Of a stretch of DNA of 17,608 nt, positions 12,173 through 17,608 are shown one piece after another; position 1 is the first letter of the stretch, and the number at the start of each line of letters is the position of its first letter. The stretch is from Bdellovibrionaceae bacterium UBA2316 (GTDB lineage: Bacteria; Bdellovibrionota; Bdellovibrionia; Bdellovibrionales; Bdellovibrionaceae): the NCBI GenBank assembly GCA_002345205.1, contig DDVI01000013.1, forward strand, positions 1-17,608, written 5' to 3'. The position numbers and the translations under genes are program-made. Under the pieces are notes generated by a model. It saw only the letters and a list, made by a program, of their open reading frames with translations, searched no databases and was not told the DNA's origin.

Positions 12173-14419
12173 ATGAGATTGTCACTACGTTTTATCTTGC
12201 CTTTGATTTTCGCCTTGGGAATAGTCGCTTACGCGATCATTCCTCTTGCGGATTCACTTATTTTTAAGAAATGGTTTACTCGCGATATTGAAATTAGGGG
12301 CAAATTGATCGTATCTACTCTTCAGGACTCGATAATTTCCATTATAGAACAACCCACAGATGCCGATTCAAAAATTCAGAAAGTATTCGGTCGAGCTATT
12401 CAAGACGAACGCCTCTATGCATTAGCTTTTTGCAATCTGAAACACCAGATCGCATACAAAACGCAAACTTTTCCCAAAGAAATTACGTGTGAAACGAATC
12501 AAAACTCCGTTGAGCCTACAAGCGAAATTATAAATTTACCGAAAGGCCCTCTTCATATCGCCTATCACTCAATTGACGACTCAGGTAAACATTTTGGACG
12601 GCTTGTTTTGGTTCACGACATAAGCTTTCTCGAAAAACGCAGCTCGGACACGAAAGCTTACATTTTCTATCTTTTCATTGCACTCGGCGCAGTGATATCC
12701 CTCATCACAGTGTTTATTGCTCAATTAAGTTGGCGTGGTTGGGTGAAAGGAATGAGAGCTATTTTAAAGGGCGAAGGCTTAATGCGGCCCAACTCTCAAA
12801 CAGAGTCGGCGGAGCTAAGTCCAATAGTGAAAGATTTGAGGCTGTTGATTCAGGACCTTGATACCGAAAGACGCACTAGAGATGTGAGTAAAACAAGTTG
12901 GGATGCCCGCAGCCTGAAAGAGATTTTAAATAGCGAATTAATGGGCGACGAAGTTTTAATTATATCTAACCGTGAGCCTTATATTCATGTGAAAAGAAAT
13001 GAGAAAATCGAAATCCAATTTCCCGCAAGCGGCCTTGTTACTGCGCTAGAGCCAATTATGAGATCCTGCTCTGGCACGTGGATCGCCCACGGAAGCGGAA
13101 ATGCGGATCGAGACGTTGTGGATAAAAATGACCGAGTACGAGTTCCACCAAATGATCCATCTTATCAAATTCGCAGAGTATGGCTTACAAAAGAAGAAGA
13201 ACAAGGTTACTACTATGGATTTTCCAATGAAGGCATTTGGGCACTTTGCCATATTGCTCATGTCAGGCCTATTTTTCGCTCATCCGATTGGGCTCAGTAT
13301 GTCGCAGCTAATGAAAAATTCGCAAATGCCGTTGTACAAGAAGCAAAAACCGATGACCCCGTTGTTTTAGTTCAAGACTATCATTTAGCACTGCTGCCTA
13401 AACTGATTAAAGAACGCTTACCCAAAGCAACGATAATTACTTTTTGGCATATTCCATTTCCCAATCCGGAAGTTTTTGGAATTTGCCCTTGGCGTGACGA
13501 GCTTCTCAGCGGGCTACTAGGCAGCGATATACTTGGATTTCATACCCGTTTTCACTGCAATAATTTTTTAGATACAGTAGATCGCTTTATTGAAAGCCGA
13601 GTGGATCGCGAAACGTCTACTGTAACAAACAAAGGACAGCTAACGTCTGTCGATAGTTACCCGATCTCAATCGAATATCCGGCTAAATGGATGGATACAC
13701 AAAAACCAGTACTGGAATGCCGACAGCATATTCGAAAGCTTAACAATCTTCCACAGAGTTTATTTATTGGCATCGGCGTAGATAGGCTCGATTACACTAA
13801 GGGCATTCTGGAACGCTTTATGGCAGTAGAACGTCTTTTTGAACTTGAACCCAAGTGGATTGGCAAATTTTCTTTTATTCAAATCGCAGCCCCCTCAAGA
13901 TCATCCATTCCTCAATACCAACACTTTGAATCGGATGTTCGCGCGCTTGCGATAAAGATAAATAACAGATATGGCCAGGAAGGATACTCACCCATAATTT
14001 TAAAAGTAGAGCATCACGACCCGCAGCAAGTCTATGAATATTATCGTGGCTCTGAAATCTGTTTCGTTAGCAGTCTTCACGATGGAATGAATCTTGTAGC
14101 CAAAGAATTTATAGCCAGCAGAGATGACGAGCAAGGTGTATTAATATTAAGCCAATTTACAGGCGCTTCTCGTGAGCTACTAGAGGCATTAATTGTAAAT
14201 CCATACAATATTGATCAATGCGCCGCTGCCCTGCACGTTGCACTCGAAATGCCTAAAGAAGAACAACGAAATAGGATTCGAAGCATGAGAGGTTTAATTC
14301 AAGAATTTAACGTCTATCGATGGGCCGGTAGAATGCTACTAAGTGCTGGTCGGCTAAGAAAAAGAAAACGACTTTTCGGACACATTAAAGACTTTAGCAT
14401 TGGGATATTAAAGCGATGA
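12173..14419 (+). CDS. otsA: Trehalose-6-phosphate synthase with N-terminal membrane sensor-like module
   Basis: The 748-aa protein joins a membrane module to a GT20 glycosyltransferase that makes trehalose-6-phosphate from a nucleotide-glucose and glucose-6-phosphate. Residues 7-28 form TM1, about 30-160 an extracytoplasmic domain, and about 162-187 TM2, followed by a HAMP-like linker. GT20 covers about 255-735, with VLIISNREP (about 261), PASGLVTALEP, VQDYHLALLP (about 399), WHIPFPNPEVF (about 424), GVDRLDYTKGI (about 535) and DGMNLVAKEF (about 636). The residues corresponding to the E. coli OtsA nucleotide and phosphate contacts (Arg, Lys in DRLDYTKG; Asp, Glu in DGMNLVAKE) are all there. 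E. coli OtsA, about 474 aa, lacks the membrane part. The ATG at 12173 has no good Shine-Dalgarno. otsB overlaps by ATGA. Confidence 0.9.
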   Translation: MRLSLRFILPLIFALGIVAYAIIPLADSLIFKKWFTRDIEIRGKLIVSTLQDSIISIIEQPTDADSKIQKVFGRAIQDERLYALAFCNLKHQIAYKTQTFPKEITCETNQNSVEPTSEIINLPKGPLHIAYHSIDDSGKHFGRLVLVHDISFLEKRSSDTKAYIFYLFIALGAVISLITVFIAQLSWRGWVKGMRAILKGEGLMRPNSQTESAELSPIVKDLRLLIQDLDTERRTRDVSKTSWDARSLKEILNSELMGDEVLIISNREPYIHVKRNEKIEIQFPASGLVTALEPIMRSCSGTWIAHGSGNADRDVVDKNDRVRVPPNDPSYQIRRVWLTKEEEQGYYYGFSNEGIWALCHIAHVRPIFRSSDWAQYVAANEKFANAVVQEAKTDDPVVLVQDYHLALLPKLIKERLPKATIITFWHIPFPNPEVFGICPWRDELLSGLLGSDILGFHTRFHCNNFLDTVDRFIESRVDRETSTVTNKGQLTSVDSYPISIEYPAKWMDTQKPVLECRQHIRKLNNLPQSLFIGIGVDRLDYTKGILERFMAVERLFELEPKWIGKFSFIQIAAPSRSSIPQYQHFESDVRALAIKINNRYGQEGYSPIILKVEHHDPQQVYEYYRGSEICFVSSLHDGMNLVAKEFIASRDDEQGVLILSQFTGASRELLEALIVNPYNIDQCAAALHVALEMPKEEQRNRIRSMRGLIQEFNVYRWAGRMLLSAGRLRKRKRLFGHIKDFSIGILKR

Positions 14420-15204
14420 TACCTCTATTTAATAAGGATGGCCTTGTAGTACTAGAATCTCTTTCTTTTACTAACACTCTGTATGCTTTTGATTTTGACG
14501 GTACACTTGCAAAAATTGTCCGCGAACCGTCCTCTGCAAAAATGAATTCAGAGACTCATAACTTAATGGCTCAGCTCTCAAAGCTTGTTCCCGTCGCTAT
14601 AATATCGGGAAGAAGCGTGCAAGATCTAAAAAAACGAGTTGCATTTAAACCCAAATTTTTAATTGGCAACCACGGCATAGAAATTCATGGAAACGGAAAT
14701 TTACATCTGGCATCAGCGAGCACTATGTGCACAAAGTGGTTAGATATTCTAAAAAAAATTGAATTTAGTTACGGAATCGAAATTGAAGATAAAAAATTCT
14801 CTCTGTCCATTCATTATAGAAAATCACGTAAAAAATCAAATGCCCGAATAGAAATTAAAAAAGCCCTAGAAAAGCTAGAACCAAAGCCTCAAATACTGTT
14901 GGGAAAATGCGTATTTAATATTGTCCCCACCGGAGCGCCTCACAAAGGCACAGCGCTTTTGCGCTTACTGAATGACGCTAATATTAAACATGCTTTTTAT
15001 ATAGGCGACGACGACACTGATGAAGATATTTTTAGTCTACCATATCAATCGGGCCAAATTTTTACGGTTAGAGTTGGCGAGAAAAAAAAATCCAACGCCA
15101 GCTACTTCATCAAAAGCCAACGAGAGATTAACAAAATTCTTAAACTACTAATAAAGTATCATCAACCACACTCCAGCTCGAAAGGAATGGAAGGTACAGT
15201 ATGA
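14416..15204 (+). CDS. otsB: Trehalose-6-phosphate phosphatase
   Basis: A 262-aa HAD-superfamily enzyme that removes phosphate from trehalose-6-phosphate. It has the nucleophile motif DFDGTLA (residues 26-32), ISGRS (motif II region), GNHGIE, and the Mg-binding GDDDTDEDIF near residue 197. The cap segment lies between. Length matches stand-alone OtsB. Its ATG overlaps the otsA stop and its own stop overlaps the marR start (ATGA both times), so all three are probably translated as a coupled unit. The C-terminus ends in a Ser/His-rich tail of no evident function. Confidence 0.92.
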   Translation: MIPLFNKDGLVVLESLSFTNTLYAFDFDGTLAKIVREPSSAKMNSETHNLMAQLSKLVPVAIISGRSVQDLKKRVAFKPKFLIGNHGIEIHGNGNLHLASASTMCTKWLDILKKIEFSYGIEIEDKKFSLSIHYRKSRKKSNARIEIKKALEKLEPKPQILLGKCVFNIVPTGAPHKGTALLRLLNDANIKHAFYIGDDDTDEDIFSLPYQSGQIFTVRVGEKKKSNASYFIKSQREINKILKLLIKYHQPHSSSKGMEGTV

Positions 15205-15617
15205 CAACGGAAAGTCGACCTCTTCAATTGCTGTTTAAATTTGGTAACTTAATACATAATTTAAATAAAAAATCTGAAAAAGAAATAGGGATTAGTCTTG
15301 CGCAATGGTCAGTACTAAAACAACTAATCGATATGCCTGGAACGTCTGCATTCAATTTAGCGCAATCTGTTGGCGTTCACCCAAGCACACTGTCTCAAAC
15401 TCTTAAACGTCTCGAAAAGAAGAATTTCTTATACTTAATTGAGGACCCAAAAGACTCAAGGAAGAAACTAATTTCAATTACAAAAGTTGGGAAAACGGCC
15501 TTAGAGTCCTTTGAAAATAACATCAGGCCGTTTTCCGAAAAGCTTTCAGTTTTTGAAAAAGATATTGATAACCTATCGGCTTTTCTAGACACAAACGAAA
15601 AAACTAATTCTTGGTAG
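15201..15617 (+). CDS. MarR-family transcriptional regulator
   Basis: A 138-aa winged-helix protein. The N-terminal dimerisation helices are followed by GISLAQWSVLKQL, the recognition region TSAFNLAQSVGVHPSTLSQTLKRLEKK, and the wing EDPKDSRKKLISITKVGK with the DxR motif typical of MarR proteins. Members are usually repressors released by small ligands and bind palindromes of 16-20 bp. As the third gene of the ots operon it may control the operon and the divergent GH15 gene through the inverted repeats at 12118-12161. The 3' end overlaps the convergent lipoprotein gene by 14 bp. Confidence 0.88.
   Translation: MTTESRPLQLLFKFGNLIHNLNKKSEKEIGISLAQWSVLKQLIDMPGTSAFNLAQSVGVHPSTLSQTLKRLEKKNFLYLIEDPKDSRKKLISITKVGKTALESFENNIRPFSEKLSVFEKDIDNLSAFLDTNEKTNSW
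15490..15536. repeat. Perfect 12-bp inverted repeat inside marR
   Basis: GGAAAACGGCCT (15490-15501) and AGGCCGTTTTCC (15525-15536) are exact reverse complements separated by 23 bases. In RNA from either strand this gives a stable stem. It lies in the C-terminal part of marR and about 70 bases beyond the stop codon of the convergent lipoprotein gene, where it might end or stabilise that transcript. No long T-run follows on either strand. Confidence 0.7.
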
Positions 15618-16005
15618 CGACGGAACCTTCAAGCTTTAGACACTCAAATCCGCCGTTTTTAAGGTTTTCTTCTACTTTGGACCGTATCCGTTCACAATGA
15701 TTTAGTCCCTTTTTTGAAGACGCAATCTCGGAATTCTTTCCAAATTTTGAATACATTAATATGCACCCAACCGGTGATTTCTTTTCAATTTCTAAAAATC
15801 GAGAGTCCTCTGCATTCTTGCAAATCATTTTGTTTTCATATTTGCTCACCTGCTTTTCAGGAGCTATTGGCGGGACTGTCGGAGCCGCCGTTACGAAGGG
15901 AGCCGGGGCAGTGGCAGAAGTTGAAGCATCCTTCTTGTTCGGGCTTGAACAAGCAGACATAAATCCACAAATACAAAACAAAATAACTAGAAACCTTGCA
16001 CGCAT
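15604..16005 (-). CDS. Small lipoprotein of unknown function
   Basis: A 133-aa product with a lipoprotein signal: MRARFLVILFCICGFMSAC, lipobox FMSAC with Cys19 followed by Ser-Ser, so outer-membrane sorting is likely under the +2 rule. A Lys/Ala/Pro/Thr-rich linker (residues 23-52) leads to a small domain of about 80 residues with four cysteines (ICKN, GCIL, HCER, ECLK) that could form two disulphides. I do not recognise the domain. AAGGAG precedes the ATG. The gene is convergent with marR and divergent from the response-regulator gene. Confidence 0.8.
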   Translation of the reverse strand: MRARFLVILFCICGFMSACSSPNKKDASTSATAPAPFVTAAPTVPPIAPEKQVSKYENKMICKNAEDSRFLEIEKKSPVGCILMYSKFGKNSEIASSKKGLNHCERIRSKVEENLKNGGFECLKLEGSVATKN

Positions 16006-16072
16006 ATTTTTCTCCTTCGAATTTACATTTTCAACTAGGATGACTTATATAACTATACTTTGCAAACCGACT

Positions 16073-16110
16073 GACTTTTTTGTTCTCAAAATTGGAACCA
16101 ATAAAAAGTC
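16073..16110. repeat. Inverted repeat between lipoprotein and response-regulator genes
   Basis: GACTTTTT (16073-16080) and AAAAAGTC (16103-16110) are reverse complements around a 22-base centre that contains TTGGAACCAA, itself a small palindrome. It lies in the 215-bp divergent intergenic region and could be an operator, perhaps for the response regulator. The rest of the region is AT-rich with no clear promoter. Confidence 0.35.
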
Positions 16111-16220
16111 AATCTTTTCAACACAATATGCGGGATATACATTTCTAGACTCGAAAATAACTTTCTTTTTAACTTCGGAAATAGTGATTAATTTAAATAA
16201 ACTTATTAATATTTATATAT

Positions 16221-16928
16221 ATGAACTCAAATCACAAAGCTGAAGAAAGGTTTCTAAAAGAATCTATCCGCGTACTTATAGTAGAGGACGAAGAAAAACT
16301 CCTGACTTACTTAAAAGGACTTCTAAACGAAGAAGAATTTTCCACGTTTTCGTGTTCTTCCTTTTTTGAGCTCGAGACTTTAATAGAAATACCAATGTCA
16401 CGATTTGACATCATAATTTTAGATCGCTTACTACAAGGCAAGGATTCTGGAACATTGTTAAGTAAGATTAAATACTGTTTTTCCGATGCCAAAATACTTA
16501 TTTTATCAGCCATAAATACCCCTTCTGAAAAAGCGCTTTTGCTAGACAGTGGCGCTGATGACTATCTTGCAAAGCCCTTTGATGGCGAGGAATTAGTCGC
16601 TCGTGTGCGTGCGCTCTTAAGAAGAAACTATCACTCCATAAAGTTGGGTGATGTCTCGCTAAATTCAATAAGTAGAACAATGACTATAAGCCAAAATGAA
16701 ATTTCGTTAACGAATAAGGAATTTGATTTATTAAAAACTCTGATTCAAGCACCGGGGAAAATTTTCAATAAAACACTTCTGAACTCGCAGGTTTGGGAGG
16801 TATCTTCGGACGTAGATAGTAATGTTGTAGAAGCAACTATTACAAAATTACGTAGAAAGTTAGTAGACGCAGGCTCATCAGTTTCAATCAAGAACATTCG
16901 CAATCGAGGCTACTGGATTGAGGAATAG
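16221..16928 (+). CDS. OmpR-family response regulator
   Basis: A 235-aa two-component regulator. The receiver domain (about 17-130) has the acidic pair Glu22-Asp23 (VEDE), the phosphoacceptor Asp68 (IIILDRLL), Ser96 (ILILSA) and Lys118 (LAKPF). The winged-helix DNA-binding domain (about 140-235) has LTNKEFDLLKTL, VWEV, VVEATITKLRRKL and the final IRNRGYWIEE, as in OmpR/PhoB proteins. No Shine-Dalgarno precedes the ATG, which has an AT-rich leader, and there is no other in-frame start before the receiver; the first 16 residues are an unusual extension. The histidine kinase gene overlaps its end by 11 bases, so the two form a pair. The stimulus is unknown. Confidence 0.92.
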   Translation: MNSNHKAEERFLKESIRVLIVEDEEKLLTYLKGLLNEEEFSTFSCSSFFELETLIEIPMSRFDIIILDRLLQGKDSGTLLSKIKYCFSDAKILILSAINTPSEKALLLDSGADDYLAKPFDGEELVARVRALLRRNYHSIKLGDVSLNSISRTMTISQNEISLTNKEFDLLKTLIQAPGKIFNKTLLNSQVWEVSSDVDSNVVEATITKLRRKLVDAGSSVSIKNIRNRGYWIEE

Positions 16929-17608
16929 ATTTTTCTTTATTATTCTTACAACGCTTGTTTTCTCTGCCATCGGTATAAATTTGGTTCATGTGAAGTTTTT
17001 CAAAAGTCAGCGATTGAAATTAATCGACAAGCAAATTATGGAAAGCTCTACGGCATTATTGGAATCCGTAGAATTCAAAAATTCTGTAACAAATATCAAT
17101 ACAATCGAGGATACTATTTCGATGGTATTAAAAGGCGCCCGAATCGGAAAAATTTTTGTGCTTAGAAGTCCTAAATCTGAAATTGTATATCAAAGCTTCA
17201 ATGTTGGATTGCTACAGACCGAAATTCCAATTCAAAGCGAATGGGTGGCGGTAGAGACCGAAAATGAATATGTTCGAGTAAGAAATATACCTTTATCCGA
17301 CGACTCTCCATTAATCTTGCAAGTGGGACTCGTATTGGATAGAAATTTCTTAAATTGGGAAATTATTGATAGTCGAGTCATTGGATACGTTTCAGGAATC
17401 GTCGTTGTGCTCTTTCTAGCATCTGTATTACTAACTTTAATTCTACTTTCTCCTTTAAGACTACTAGTGACACATTTACAAGAATCAACGGCCCATTTGA
17501 TATACAGAAGAGACATTCATCAACTTCCCAGCCGACTACTTAAGTATACCGCCGGATTTTGGGCAAAATCAGATGAGTTTTCTGATCTTCTCAATACAAT
17601 TAAAAAAC
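16918..17608 (+). CDS. Sensor histidine kinase, N-terminal part (runs off the right edge)
   Basis: An open frame of 230 codons starts at TTG 16918, inside the end of the response-regulator gene in the +1 phase, with GAGG eight bases upstream. It continues to the window edge without a stop. The product begins with a short basic segment and TM1 (about residues 5-22), then a periplasmic domain of about 130 residues, TM2 (about 154-178, VSGIVVVLFLASVLLTLILL), and the start of a cytoplasmic linker (SPLRLLVTHLQES) like a HAMP region. The kinase boxes would lie beyond the window. The identity rests on this topology and on pairing with the regulator. Confidence 0.75.
   Translation, partial: MRNRFFFIILTTLVFSAIGINLVHVKFFKSQRLKLIDKQIMESSTALLESVEFKNSVTNINTIEDTISMVLKGARIGKIFVLRSPKSEIVYQSFNVGLLQTEIPIQSEWVAVETENEYVRVRNIPLSDDSPLILQVGLVLDRNFLNWEIIDSRVIGYVSGIVVVLFLASVLLTLILLSPLRLLVTHLQESTAHLIYRRDIHQLPSRLLKYTAGFWAKSDEFSDLLNTIKK

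Noticed and set aside
15761..16243. 160-aa plus-strand frame antisense to the lipoprotein gene
   Set aside because: It is opposite a gene with a clear lipobox and Shine-Dalgarno, runs through the divergent promoter region and has no recognisable domain.
1..17608. Insertion sequences, tRNA or rRNA genes, attachment sites, prophage
   Set aside because: No transposase or integrase frames, cloverleaf-like tRNA sequence or rRNA stretches were recognised on reading; tRNA detection by eye is limited.

Overview
The window reads as AT-rich chromosomal DNA from a Gram-negative bacterium: it has outer-membrane TolC and RND efflux genes, a lipoprotein and a two-component system. A member of the Bdellovibrionota or a related former deltaproteobacterial lineage fits best. 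The reasons are a sigma28/FliA-like promoter in a gene-free stretch, a trehalose-phosphate synthase fused to a membrane sensor-like module, and an ECF sigma factor with a CorE-like Cys-rich tail. This placement is inference; no rRNA or other taxonomic marker is present.

Region 1 (1-450): the first codons of a minus-strand gene lie at the left edge, followed by a minus-strand terminator. A plus-strand gene for a small exported protein follows. Its leader carries two sets of phased short repeats and a hairpin over the Shine-Dalgarno sequence. Its terminator overlaps the convergent end of the copper ATPase gene.

Region 2 (450-9316): a metal-efflux island. On the minus strand, in transcription order: an HME-type RND pump, a small periplasmic His/Gly protein, a TolC-type outer-membrane factor, a second related periplasmic protein, an ECF sigma factor broken by a one-base frameshift in a run of seven A, and a CopA-like Cu(I) ATPase carrying YHS and HMBD modules. 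Divergent from it is a CsoR/RcnR-family repressor. The two divergent promoters are near mirror images, and the spacer they share holds an ATACT-G7-AGTAT operator. No periplasmic adaptor (MFP) gene is present.

Region 3 (9317-10308): a gene-free stretch with phased repeats, a good sigma28-type promoter and palindromes, then a DUF305 gene that has lost its 5' end and a truncated ClC-like gene. They look fused out of frame by a deletion.

Region 4 (10305-15617): trehalose/glucan metabolism. A GH15 glycosidase on the minus strand is divergent from an otsA-otsB-marR operon whose genes overlap by ATGA. The shared promoter region has overlapping inverted repeats that could be the MarR operator.

Region 5 (15604-17608): a small lipoprotein gene convergent with marR, then an OmpR-type response regulator and the start of its partner histidine kinase, which begins at TTG and runs off the right edge.
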